A DNA stretch of 13,772 nucleotides, from the NCBI GenBank assembly GCA_018901615.1, contig JAHIEN010000047.1, forward strand, positions 1 to 13,772. Direction: 5' to 3'. The translations under genes and the position numbers were made by a program. The stretch's first letter is position 1, and each line of letters starts with the position of its first letter. The notes under the pieces were generated by a model. It was not told the DNA's origin and did no database searches. It worked only from the letters and a program-made list of their open reading frames with translations. Below are positions 7,360 through 13,772 of this stretch, one piece after another. Source of the DNA: Candidatus Omnitrophota bacterium. GTDB lineage: Bacteria; Omnitrophota; Gorgyraeia; Gorgyraeales; Gorgyraeaceae.

Positions 7360-8106
7360 ATGCGCAAAACCAGCGTTATATTACTAATTATATTCTCGTG
7401 TCTATTGGCCTATGGACTTATGACCATGGTGAGTCCAGGAGATATTATCGGGGTACAGACCGAAAAGGGAAATGTTGCGTATGCGCCTTTTTATAAAGGA
7501 GAGAGCTTTACGTATGACGTGATGTATCAAAAAGTAAGGCTGGGGAAATCCGTCCTGACGTTTCACGGAGAAATGACCCTGGGCGATCAAAAGGCCTATT
7601 ACATAACTTTCCGCACCAAGGTCCCTTCTTTAAATGACGCCGAGGATCTTTATGCCGATAAGCATACTTTTCTGCCGATAGAGGTGCATAGGTCGATTAA
7701 AAAAAAGATAGGATTCGACGACAGGATAGTGGAAAGGTATGATCAGAAGAATTTCAGGGTGTACATAACGCAAAAGAGCAAGCTACGGTCCAGAGACTTC
7801 ACCATACAAAAAGAGTCTCTTATCCACAACGCTATACTCCTTGCTTATTATTATAGGGCCCAGAGCGATTTTGACAGGAATGACGTTATGGCGATCAACC
7901 TCCCCATGGCGGAGTTTGACATTATTTATGATGGCGTGGAGACAATAGATACTCCTCTGGGGGAATATAAGGCCCACGTGTTTACAAGCGATCCCGAAAA
8001 GTTCAAACTATGGCTCAGCGCTGATGAGAGAAAGATCCCGCTGAAGATAGAAAACCCAGGCACGTTTGGCTATTCCCTGGTAATAAAATCGCTTGACAGG
8101 GGATAA
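7360..8106 (+). CDS. Exported DUF3108-like protein
   Basis: 248 residues, function unknown. The N-terminus (about residues 5-25) is a hydrophobic segment after MRK, a signal peptide or membrane anchor; no lipobox Cys is well placed. The rest looks like a beta-rich periplasmic domain of the DUF3108 type: FYKGESFTYDVMYQKVRLGKS, repeated alternating strands, an SLIHNAILLAYYYR helix near the middle, then strands with DTPLGEYKAHVFTSDPEKFKLWLSADERKIPLKIE near the end. Related proteins occur near envelope genes in Gram-negatives. It follows glnA by 8 bases with no clear Shine-Dalgarno, so it is probably the last gene of the operon. The -35 box of the downstream promoter lies in its last codons (8093-8098). 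The family call rests on pattern recognition only. Confidence 0.72.
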   Translation: MRKTSVILLIIFSCLLAYGLMTMVSPGDIIGVQTEKGNVAYAPFYKGESFTYDVMYQKVRLGKSVLTFHGEMTLGDQKAYYITFRTKVPSLNDAEDLYADKHTFLPIEVHRSIKKKIGFDDRIVERYDQKNFRVYITQKSKLRSRDFTIQKESLIHNAILLAYYYRAQSDFDRNDVMAINLPMAEFDIIYDGVETIDTPLGEYKAHVFTSDPEKFKLWLSADERKIPLKIENPGTFGYSLVIKSLDRG

Positions 8107-8121
8107 ATAATGTGATAAAGT
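8093..8121 (+). promoter_or_regulatory. Sigma70-like promoter of upstream leader module
   Basis: A perfect -35 box TTGACA (8093-8098), inside the last codons of the DUF3108 gene, is followed after 17 bases by TAAAGT (8116-8121), a 4-of-6 match to -10. TG at 8113-8114 gives an extended -10. The start is predicted near 8128, about six bases before the first hairpin. Confidence 0.6.
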
Positions 8122-8133
8122 TATAGTGAAATA

Positions 8134-8177
8134 AGGCACAGAGAATGTGCCTGAGAAGAGAACACAATGAGGCGTTC
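8134..8177 (+). promoter_or_regulatory. ANTAR-like dual hairpin, upstream module
   Basis: First hairpin: arms AGGCACA (8134-8140) and TGTGCCT (8146-8152). With the top A-U pair open, the loop is AGAGAAU, which has A at 1 and G at 4 but seven bases instead of six. Second hairpin: GAACAC (8160-8165) and GCGTTC (8172-8177) with one A-C mismatch and a six-base loop AATGAG (A1, G4). Its 3' arm is the 5' arm of the terminator at 8172, so the two folds exclude each other. This copy matches the ANTAR target less well than the one at 8292-8349. Confidence 0.5.
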
Positions 8178-8196
8178 GGAGACGAACGCTTTTTTT
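8172..8196 (+). terminator. Intrinsic terminator after the glnA operon / upstream leader module
   Basis: A seven-pair stem, GCGTTCG (8172-8178) with CGAACGC (8183-8189), a GAGA tetraloop of the GNRA class, and seven T (8190-8196). It would end both the glnA operon transcript and any RNA from the 8093-8121 promoter, leaving an RNA of about 70 bases in the latter case. Confidence 0.88.
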
Positions 8197-8222
8197 ATTT
8201 ATTGCACAGGAAATTATAAAAG

Positions 8223-8250
8223 TTTCGCCAGTGCCGAAGGCGAGATTTTT
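8223..8250 (+). terminator. Possible weak terminator hairpin
   Basis: TTTCGCC (8223-8229) pairs with GGCGAGA (8239-8245; one G-U) around a nine-base loop, followed by five T (8246-8250). It lies between the two leader modules, just upstream of the second promoter, and could insulate gdhA from read-through. The short U-tract makes it doubtful. I see nothing else in 8197-8251. Confidence 0.4.
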
Positions 8251-8251
8251 C

Positions 8252-8280
8252 TTGACTGTCTGTAATGTTCCGTAGATAAT
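8252..8280 (+). promoter_or_regulatory. Sigma70-like promoter of gdhA
   Basis: TTGACT (8252-8257, 5 of 6) and GATAAT (8275-8280, 5 of 6) are separated by exactly 17 bases. The start is predicted near 8287, about five bases before the first ANTAR-like hairpin. The distance from the -10 box to that hairpin is the same as in the upstream module. Confidence 0.78.
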
Positions 8281-8291
8281 ATAGATATAAA

Positions 8292-8349
8292 TTTGATACA
8301 AAGGCGTATCAAGCATGAATAGATTTTTGTTAGGACAAGGGCGTTCTAG
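8292..8349 (+). promoter_or_regulatory. ANTAR-type dual-hexaloop antiterminator in the gdhA leader
   Basis: First hairpin: TTGATAC (8293-8299) and GTATCAA (8306-8312), seven perfect pairs plus a possible U-G at the base, with loop AAAGGC. Second hairpin: UUAGGAC (8330-8336) and GUUCUAG (8343-8349), seven pairs including two G-U, with loop AAGGGC. Both loops are six bases with A at 1 and G at 4, the pattern recognised by ANTAR proteins, and both are closed by C-G. The second hairpin's 3' arm and half its loop are the 5' arm of the terminator at 8341, so forming it prevents termination. The linker is 17 bases. The likely regulator is the GAF-ANTAR protein at 4889-5602; binding is inferred. Confidence 0.75.
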
Positions 8350-8374
8350 ATCAAAGAATAAGAACGCTTTTTTT
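8341..8374 (+). terminator. Regulated intrinsic terminator in front of gdhA
   Basis: GCGTTCT (8341-8347) pairs with AGAACGC (8361-8367) around a 13-base loop, followed by seven T (8368-8374). It lies between the gdhA promoter and start codon, so gdhA needs read-through. Its 3' half is identical over 17 bases (GAACGCTTTTTTTATTT) to the terminator at 8172-8196. The 5' arm is shared with the second ANTAR-like hairpin. Confidence 0.86.
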
Positions 8375-8426
8375 ATTTGTCTTAGCTTGCACAAAAATTG
8401 CGCAAATTTACAAAAGGAGAAAAATC

Positions 8427-9764
8427 ATGCAGAATAAAATCAAGGCTTTCATGGAAAAGGTAATACAAAAGAACCCTGGGGAGAAGGAATTTCACCAGGC
8501 AGTACAAGAGGTTGTAGAATCAGTAATGCCTTTTATTGAAAAAAACCCTAAGTACCAGGATGCCAAGATACTCGAGAGAATAGTAGAGCCTGAAAGGGTA
8601 TTGATGTTTCGAGTGCCGTGGCAGGATGATAAGGGCGGGGTCCAGGTACACAGAGGCTTCCGCATAGAGATGAATAGCGCTCTCGGACCTTATAAAGGCG
8701 GCTTGAGGTTTCACCCGAGTGTATACCTTGGGATTTTAAAATTTCTGGCATTCGAGCAGGTTTTTAAGAACAGTTTAACAACCCTTCCAATGGGCGGAGG
8801 AAAAGGTGGGTCTGATTTCGACCCGAAGGGGAAATCAGACAATGAAGTAATGAGATTCTGTCAGAGCTTTATGACAGAACTCCAGCGTCATATAGGCCCT
8901 GACACAGACGTACCAGCCGGAGATATAGGAGTGGGCGGCAGGGAAATAGGGTATCTGTTTGGCCAATATAAAAGGATTCGCAATGAATTTACAGGCGTTC
9001 TGACAGGCAAAGGCCTTAGCTGGGGCGGAAGCCTTATAAGACCGGAAGCAACAGGATACGGATGCGTATATTTTGCGCAGGAGATGTTAAAGACAAGAGG
9101 CGATTCTCTTAAGGGAAAGGTTTGCGCAGTTTCAGGCTCAGGGAATGTGGCCCAGTATACTGTTGAGAAATTGCTCCATTTAGGCGCGAAGTCGGTGACC
9201 CTCTCAGATTCAAGCGGGTATATTTATGACCCAGACGGTATAAGCGAACAGAAACTTGAGTTTGTAATGGAGTTAAAGAATGTAAAAAGAGGCCGGATAA
9301 AAGAATATGCTGCAAAGTATAGTTGTAAATATGTAGAGGGCCGTTGGCCATGGGAAGTAAAATGCGATTGCGCGTTTCCGTCTGCCACGCAGAACGAGAT
9401 ACATGAATCTGACGCAAATCAGTTGGTTAAAAACGGCTGCATGCTGGTTGCTGAAGGAGCAAACATGCCGACACTCCCAGAGGCAATAAAGGTATTCCAG
9501 CAGGCAAAGATTTTATATGGTCCTGGCAAGGCATCAAATGCAGGCGGAGTGGCCACGAGCGGCCTGGAAATGTCTCAGAACAGCCAGAGGCTATCGTGGA
9601 CAAAAGAAGAAGTAGATGAAAAATTGCGCCAGATCATGATAAAGATTCACGATGTTTGCGTTAAACACGGGAAGAAAGGTACGTTTATAAACTATGTTGA
9701 TGGCGCAAACCTTGCAGGTTTTATAAAAGTAGCTGATGCAATGCTGGATCAAGGCTTGGTGTAG
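8427..9764 (+). CDS. gdhA: NADP-type glutamate dehydrogenase
   Basis: 445 residues, nearly the length of E. coli GdhA (447) and recognisably similar throughout. It catalyses reductive amination of 2-oxoglutarate with ammonium, as a cytoplasmic hexamer. Substrate-domain motifs: GPYKGGLRFHPSV (87-99, Lys90), LTTLPMGGGKGGSDFDPKGK (117-136, Lys126) and DVPAGDIGVGGRE (161-173, catalytic Asp166). The Rossmann motif SGSGNVAQY (236-244) and the following SDSSG (260-264) fit NADP preference. AEGANMP (342-348) and ASNAGGVATSGLEM (369-382) complete the active site. AAGGAG at 8414-8419 is a strong ribosome site 7 bases before ATG. The gene stands alone between terminators, with its own promoter and an ANTAR-type leader, so it is probably regulated by antitermination. 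The closeness to proteobacterial GdhA could reflect transfer, which needs a tree. Confidence 0.97.
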   Translation: MQNKIKAFMEKVIQKNPGEKEFHQAVQEVVESVMPFIEKNPKYQDAKILERIVEPERVLMFRVPWQDDKGGVQVHRGFRIEMNSALGPYKGGLRFHPSVYLGILKFLAFEQVFKNSLTTLPMGGGKGGSDFDPKGKSDNEVMRFCQSFMTELQRHIGPDTDVPAGDIGVGGREIGYLFGQYKRIRNEFTGVLTGKGLSWGGSLIRPEATGYGCVYFAQEMLKTRGDSLKGKVCAVSGSGNVAQYTVEKLLHLGAKSVTLSDSSGYIYDPDGISEQKLEFVMELKNVKRGRIKEYAAKYSCKYVEGRWPWEVKCDCAFPSATQNEIHESDANQLVKNGCMLVAEGANMPTLPEAIKVFQQAKILYGPGKASNAGGVATSGLEMSQNSQRLSWTKEEVDEKLRQIMIKIHDVCVKHGKKGTFINYVDGANLAGFIKVADAMLDQGLV

Positions 9765-9810
9765 AAACTTTACAGTTAAGGTATAATGCATGTGCTTAAG
9801 ATGCTATTTG

Positions 9811-9844
9811 AAAAAGGGCGTTTTGAAAAAGAACGCCCTTTTTT
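9811..9844 (+). terminator. Strong intrinsic terminator after gdhA
   Basis: AAGGGCGTT (9814-9822) pairs with AACGCCCTT (9832-9840) around a nine-base loop; flanking A9811-9813 and T9841-9843 can extend the stem to 12 pairs. The T-run spans 9839-9844. It separates gdhA from carB. It lacks ANTAR-like hairpins. Confidence 0.9.
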
Positions 9845-9856
9845 ACTTTTCATACG

Positions 9857-9872
9857 ACCAATGGCCATTGGT
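9857..9872 (+). promoter_or_regulatory. 16-base perfect palindrome upstream of the carB promoter
   Basis: ACCAATGGCCATTGGT is its own reverse complement. It ends six bases before the -35 box at 9879 and is centred about 49 bases before the predicted start, a usual place for a dimeric activator or repressor. There is no T-run after it, so it is not a terminator. The binding protein is unknown. Confidence 0.55.
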
Positions 9873-9878
9873 TATGTA

Positions 9879-9907
9879 TTTACTCGTTATGCCCTTTGTG
9901 ATATAAT
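9879..9907 (+). promoter_or_regulatory. Extended -10 promoter of carB
   Basis: A consensus TATAAT (9902-9907) has TG at 9899-9900 (extended -10), with TTTACT (9879-9884, 4 of 6) 17 bases upstream. The start is predicted near 9914, giving a leader of only about 18 bases that contains the ribosome site AAAGGAGG (9917-9924). Confidence 0.78.
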
Positions 9908-9931
9908 ATCCCAGCTAAAGGAGGATTAATT

Positions 9932-12900
9932 GTGCCAAAAATAAAAAATATCAACAAGGTTTTGATTATAGGTTCAGGCCCGATTGTCATAGGTCAGGCG
10001 TGCGAGTTTGACTATTCAGGCACTCAGGCCTGTAAGGCCCTGCGCGCCGCTGGTTATAAGATCATACTTGTCAATTCCAATCCAGCCACTATTATGACCG
10101 ACCCTGGCATGGCAGATGTCACCTATATAGAGCCTTTAAATGTCGAGAGGCTCACTGCTATTATAGAGAAAGAAAGGCCTGACGCGCTCCTGCCTAATCT
10201 GGGAGGCCAGACAGGATTGAACCTGTCCAGCGAGTTATCCAAAAAAGGTATACTTGAAAAATTTAACTGCAGGATCATAGGGGTGCAAGCCGATGCTATC
10301 GAGAGAGGGGAAGATAGGTTGGCGTTTAAAGAGACAATGAAGAAGCTGGATATCCCGATGCCCAAGAGTGAATTAGCTTATTCTGTGGAAGAGGCCAGGA
10401 ACATAGCGCGTGATCTAGGCTATCCAGTTATTATAAGGCCCGCGTATACCATGGGTGGCACAGGCGGAGGCGCGGTATTTAATGACGAGGAACTTGAGGT
10501 CATAGCGGCAAGGGGGATATCAGCGAGCCTTATAGGCCAGATCCTTGTTGAGGAATCTGTCCTGGGCTGGGAAGAATTGGAGCTCGAGGTCGTAAGAGAC
10601 GCTGAGTCCAATAAGATCACGGTATGTTTCATAGAGAATATTGATCCCATGGGCGTCCATACCGGGGATTCTTTCTGCGCCGCGCCCATGTTGACAGTGG
10701 AAAAACCGATGCAGGAAAAGCTCCAGGAATATTCTTACAGAATAGTGGACGCGATCGGTGTCATAGGCGGGACAAATGTCCAGTTCGCGCGTAACCCTGA
10801 AGATAATAGGGTTGTGGTTATAGAGATCAATCCAAGGACCTCCCGTTCATCTGCGCTTGCCTCTAAGGCAACAGGGTTTCCTATTGCCTATGTATCATCT
10901 AGATTGGCAGGCGGGGACCTCTTAAGAGACATACAATACTGGAGAGACGGCACGCTTGATAAATACACGCCTTCAGGGGATTATGTCGTCATAAAATTCC
11001 CACGCTGGGCGTTTGAGAAATTCAGAGGCATAAAAGATCAGCTGGGCACGCAGATGAGGGCTGTGGGCGAGGTAATGAGTATCGGCAAGACTTACAAAGA
11101 GGCTTTCCAGAAGGCAATAAGGAGTCTTGAGCAGGGCCGTTATGGCCTTGGCTTTGCCAAGAATTTTCATGAGCTTTCGCTGGATGAGTTAAAAAAACTT
11201 CTGGCCTTTCCCACATCAGAGCGCCAGTTTATTATGTACGAGGCCCTCAGGAAAGGCATGGGCATTGATGAGCTGTACGATAAGACGCGTATCCACAGGT
11301 ATTTTATAGCCCAGATGAAAGAACTTGTAGAGCTGGAAGAGGAGATCTTGAGATATAAAGGCAAGAAACTTCCGGATAATCTCCTGGCGCGCGCTAAGGA
11401 AGACGGTTTCTCGGATAAATATCTTAGCCAGATTTTGGGTGTTACGGAAAAAGATATCAGGGAGACCCGAGTACGGCTTGGTAAGTCCGAGGCGTGGGAC
11501 GCTGTCCCGGTAAGCGGAGCTGACGCGGCGTATTATTATTCGACTTACAATGCGCCTGACAAGGTCAGCGTGCCTCCTAATAAATCCGCCTCTCCGCCTT
11601 CGGCGGAGGGCGAGATCTCGCCGCCCGCTTCGCCGAAGCGAAAGCAAGGCGAGCAAAGCGGCGGAAAGATAATGATACTCGGAGGCGGCCCTAACAGGAT
11701 AGGCCAGGGTATAGAATTTGATTACTGCTGCTGTCATGCCGCGTTCGCGTTGAGGGACATGGGGTATGAGAGTATAATGATTAACTGTAACCCTGAGACA
11801 GTGTCTACGGACTATGACACCTCAAATAAACTATACTTTGAGTCCCTGACGGTCGAAGACGTCTTGAGTATTTATAATAAGGAAAAACCAGAAGGCGTGA
11901 TTGTTCAGTTCGGCGGGCAGACACCTTTGAATATTGCGAAAGAGCTTGAAGATTCTGGAGTGAAGATATTGGGGACGTCGGTGGATAGCATAGATCTTGC
12001 GGAAGACAGGGAGAGATTCGCCAAAATCATGAAAAAACTCGGCATCCCCCAGCCTGACAGTGGGATGGCTAGCACGTTAGAAGAGGCCTTAAAAATAGCC
12101 GGCAGGATAGGGTATCCTCTTATGGTGAGGCCATCTTATGTCTTGGGTGGCAGGGGTATGGAGATTGTGTATGACGAAGAAATGCTCAAGAGTTATGTAA
12201 AGGCAGCTGTTGATGTATCTCCTGACAGGCCTATCCTCATAGATAAATTTTTAGAAGACGCGATTGAGGCTGAAGCAGATGCCGTATCTGACGGCAAAGA
12301 TGTCTTTATCCCTTCCATCATGGAGCACATAGAGGAGGCTGGCATACATTCAGGCGACTCTGCCTGTGTTATCCCGCCAAAGACTATACCCAAAAAGCAC
12401 ATCAATACGATAAATGAATATACAGAAAGAATAGCGAAAGAGCTGAAGGTCTGCGGGCTTATGAATATGCAGTACGCGATCGCTGATGATACAGTCTATG
12501 TCCTGGAGGCAAATCCAAGGGCGTCAAGGACTGTCCCGATTGTATCAAAGGTGTGCGGTTTATCCATGGCCAGGATAGCTACTGAGCTTATGCTTGGTAA
12601 AAAAATCAGCGAGATGAATCTGAAGCCCAGGAAATACAGCCATTTCGGGGTAAAGGAATCAGTGTTCCCGTTTTATATGTTCCAGGAAGTGGATCCTGTG
12701 CTCGGGCCTGAGATGCGTTCGACAGGAGAAGTCATGGGGATAGCAGATTCGTTCGGCCTTGCGTATTTCAAGGCGCAGGAAGCCGCCAATGCGAAACTGC
12801 CCACGAAAGGCACGGTCCTTATAACAGTCGCTGACAAGGACAAGAAAAAGAATGTTGCCGAGGCCGCCAGGAGATTGCGTGAGATAGGATTCAGGATCTT

Positions 12901-13213
12901 CGCAACAGAAGGCACAAAGAAGTTTCTCGACAAACACAACGTTGAAGCCGAATTGATTAAGAAGATGCATGAAGGAAGGCCGAATATAATAGACGCCATT
13001 AACAATAAAGAAATACAGCTTATCGTCAATACGCCTGTCGGAAAATATGCGGCGTATGAAGATTCGTATATAAGAAAAAGCGCCATAAAGTACAAGATCC
13101 CTTATATTACGACTCCTGCGGCAGCGATCGCGGCAGCGGAAGGGATCAAGTCATATCTGGAGAATAAAGGAGACGTCAAATCCCTGCAGGAATACCACAG
13201 TGAAATCACATAG
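9932..13213 (+). CDS. carB: Carbamoyl-phosphate synthase large subunit
   Basis: 1093 residues against 1073 in E. coli. With CarA it makes carbamoyl phosphate from glutamine-derived ammonia, bicarbonate and 2 ATP, for pyrimidines and arginine. Start GTG 9932 follows AAAGGAGG by 7 bases and gives the usual MPK N-terminus. The first half (carboxyphosphate) has GSGPIVIGQACEFDYSGTQA, RPAYTMGGTGGG with Arg169 in the E. coli position, and EINPRTSRSSALASKATG. A helical oligomerisation region follows to about 535. The second half (carbamoyl phosphate) starts KIMILGGGPNRIGQGIEFDY at 579, with RPSYVLGGRGME (733-744) and EANPRASRTVP. Residues about 957-1093 are the MGS-like allosteric domain. Between STY (537-539) and Lys579 lies a 39-residue Pro/Ser/Lys linker where E. 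coli has about 13; it is encoded by palindromic DNA. No carA is present here. The gene uses much of the cell's glutamine, which fits the nitrogen genes upstream. Confidence 0.97.
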   Translation: MPKIKNINKVLIIGSGPIVIGQACEFDYSGTQACKALRAAGYKIILVNSNPATIMTDPGMADVTYIEPLNVERLTAIIEKERPDALLPNLGGQTGLNLSSELSKKGILEKFNCRIIGVQADAIERGEDRLAFKETMKKLDIPMPKSELAYSVEEARNIARDLGYPVIIRPAYTMGGTGGGAVFNDEELEVIAARGISASLIGQILVEESVLGWEELELEVVRDAESNKITVCFIENIDPMGVHTGDSFCAAPMLTVEKPMQEKLQEYSYRIVDAIGVIGGTNVQFARNPEDNRVVVIEINPRTSRSSALASKATGFPIAYVSSRLAGGDLLRDIQYWRDGTLDKYTPSGDYVVIKFPRWAFEKFRGIKDQLGTQMRAVGEVMSIGKTYKEAFQKAIRSLEQGRYGLGFAKNFHELSLDELKKLLAFPTSERQFIMYEALRKGMGIDELYDKTRIHRYFIAQMKELVELEEEILRYKGKKLPDNLLARAKEDGFSDKYLSQILGVTEKDIRETRVRLGKSEAWDAVPVSGADAAYYYSTYNAPDKVSVPPNKSASPPSAEGEISPPASPKRKQGEQSGGKIMILGGGPNRIGQGIEFDYCCCHAAFALRDMGYESIMINCNPETVSTDYDTSNKLYFESLTVEDVLSIYNKEKPEGVIVQFGGQTPLNIAKELEDSGVKILGTSVDSIDLAEDRERFAKIMKKLGIPQPDSGMASTLEEALKIAGRIGYPLMVRPSYVLGGRGMEIVYDEEMLKSYVKAAVDVSPDRPILIDKFLEDAIEAEADAVSDGKDVFIPSIMEHIEEAGIHSGDSACVIPPKTIPKKHINTINEYTERIAKELKVCGLMNMQYAIADDTVYVLEANPRASRTVPIVSKVCGLSMARIATELMLGKKISEMNLKPRKYSHFGVKESVFPFYMFQEVDPVLGPEMRSTGEVMGIADSFGLAYFKAQEAANAKLPTKGTVLITVADKDKKKNVAEAARRLREIGFRIFATEGTKKFLDKHNVEAELIKKMHEGRPNIIDAINNKEIQLIVNTPVGKYAAYEDSYIRKSAIKYKIPYITTPAAAIAAAEGIKSYLENKGDVKSLQEYHSEIT
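11592..11640 (+). repeat. Palindromic GC-rich insertion inside carB
   Basis: Three adjacent palindromes: CTCCGCC/GGCGGAG around TTC (11592-11608), the perfect 14-mer GGCGAGATCTCGCC (11609-11622), and CGCTTC/GAAGCG around GCC (11626-11640). The stretch to about 11665 (AAGCAAGGCGAGCAAAGCGG) is similar in composition. It is much richer in GC than flanking carB and encodes the extra linker residues (about 550-578). It resembles a REP-like intergenic repeat that inserted in frame, as Rickettsia palindromic elements do. Confidence 0.72.
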
Positions 13214-13221
13214 TCGAGAAG

Positions 13222-13772
13222 ATGAATCTTATGTTTAAACGAGTCGTGACCAAAAAAATCAGCTTTGATAACGAAAAATATCTTTCCGAGCAGACAAAAG
13301 AAATCCTGAACAGGGTCAAGAAATTCGATAACAAGCTCTACCTCGAGTTCGGAGGAAAGATATGTTTTGATTATCATGCCGCAAGGGTCTTGCCGGGGTA
13401 TGACCCCAATGTGAAGATGCGGCTTCTCGAAAAACTCAAGGACTATGCCGAGATAGTCATAAGCGTCTACGCGAAAGACATTGAGCAGGGCAGGGTCAGG
13501 GGAGACTACGGCATAACCTATGACCTTGCCACGTTGAAGCTCATAGATGACTTAAAGGCCTGGAAACTCGATGTAGCCGCGGTTGTCCTGACAAGGTTCA
13601 GCAATGAACCGGCTGCCTTGAAATTTAAAAGGAGGCTGGAAAGGCTGGGCATTAAAGTTTACAAGCATGTAAAGATAGAAGGATATCCGCACGACGTGGA
13701 AAAAATCGTGAGCTCTGACGGCTATGGCAGGAACGATTATATAGAGACAAAAAAACCTGTTGTAATAGTAAC
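13222..13772 (+). CDS. DUF1846 family protein, N-terminal part
   Basis: The frame stays open from ATG 13222 to the window end (183 codons visible), so the gene is cut at its 3' side. The protein matches the DUF1846 pattern: ISFDNEKYLSEQTKEI (after about 13 residues), KLYLEFGGKICFDYHAARVL, LPGYDPNVKMRLLEKLKD, AEIVISVYAKDIEQGRVRGD, GITYDLATLKLID, VVLTRFSNEPAA, RRLERLGIKVYKH and DGYGRNDYIETKKPVVIVT. In this family the last motif is usually followed by a Gly-rich GPGSGK-like loop, which would fall just past the end. DUF1846 proteins are about 500 residues, cytoplasmic, and of uncertain function. It starts 8 bases after carB, so it is probably co-transcribed. An alternative ATG at 13231 is in frame; neither has a strong Shine-Dalgarno. 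Confidence 0.85.
   Translation, partial: MNLMFKRVVTKKISFDNEKYLSEQTKEILNRVKKFDNKLYLEFGGKICFDYHAARVLPGYDPNVKMRLLEKLKDYAEIVISVYAKDIEQGRVRGDYGITYDLATLKLIDDLKAWKLDVAAVVLTRFSNEPAALKFKRRLERLGIKVYKHVKIEGYPHDVEKIVSSDGYGRNDYIETKKPVVIV

Noticed and set aside
8221..8260. Fragments resembling a glycine riboswitch (GCCGAAGGC) before gdhA
   Set aside because: Only one short motif matches; the paired aptamer stems and other conserved core segments are not present. The stretch is better read as a simple hairpin before the promoter.
8318..8370. Glutamine (glnA-type) riboswitch in the gdhA leader
   Set aside because: A GAACGC string is shared, but the GGAAGUAGG-like core and the three-stem junction are absent.
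9775..9844. A third ANTAR module at the end of gdhA, using TATAAT at 9782
   Set aside because: No acceptable -35 box at 16-18 bases, and no hairpins with A1/G4 hexaloops; the terminator stem stands alone.
11549..11665. CarB linker insertion as evidence of a frameshift or two split genes
   Set aside because: The frame runs through without a stop, and both halves and the MGS domain are in the same frame with intact motifs.
11216..11737. A 173-residue open frame on the minus strand within carB
   Set aside because: It lies wholly opposite strongly conserved CarB sequence, has no family pattern, and such shadows are common here; the same reasoning excludes the other minus-strand frames.

Overview
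The window looks like chromosome of a Gram-negative, LPS-making bacterium. A BamA C-terminus, an OmpH/Skp chaperone and a run of lipid A genes (lpxD, fused lpxC-fabZ, lpxA, lpxI) show an outer membrane. The lpxC-fabZ fusion, the use of lpxI, a low-GC purine-rich coding style and a DUF1846 gene fit an uncultured PVC-type lineage such as Omnitrophota. That placement is inference from gene content; no phylogeny was possible. All genes are on the + strand.

Layout. Positions 1-4885 are an outer-membrane/lipid A block in near-continuous coupling: bamA (5' cut off), ompH/skp, lpxD, lpxC-fabZ, lpxA, lpxI. Three bases later, and so probably on the same transcript, comes a nitrogen-flavoured block: a GAF-ANTAR protein (4889-5602), queF (5619-6023), glnA (6020-7351, type I-alpha glutamine synthetase) and an exported DUF3108-like protein (7360-8106). 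The 320-base gap 8107-8426 is packed with regulatory structure and leads to gdhA (8427-9764, NADP-type glutamate dehydrogenase), which ends in a strong terminator. carB (9932-13213) follows with its own extended -10 promoter and a 16-base perfect palindrome just upstream. A DUF1846 gene starts at 13222 and runs off the end.

Main finding. The gdhA leader holds two tandem modules, each laid out as sigma70-like promoter, two small hairpins, intrinsic terminator. In the gdhA-proximal module both hairpins have hexanucleotide loops with A at loop position 1 and G at position 4 (AAAGGC and AAGGGC). The 3' arm of the second hairpin is also the 5' arm of the terminator, so the two folds exclude each other. 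This is the architecture of RNA targets bound by ANTAR-domain antiterminators (EutV, NasR, AmiR families), and an ANTAR protein is encoded about 3 kb upstream beside glnA. The upstream module repeats the plan less perfectly and could be a first gate or a short decoy RNA. I infer a local circuit in which the GAF-ANTAR protein senses an unknown signal and controls gdhA by antitermination, linking the two ammonium-assimilation enzymes.

Other points: carB carries an in-frame palindromic GC-rich insertion in its central linker, a short AT-rich repeat lies before lpxC, and queF overlaps glnA by four bases.
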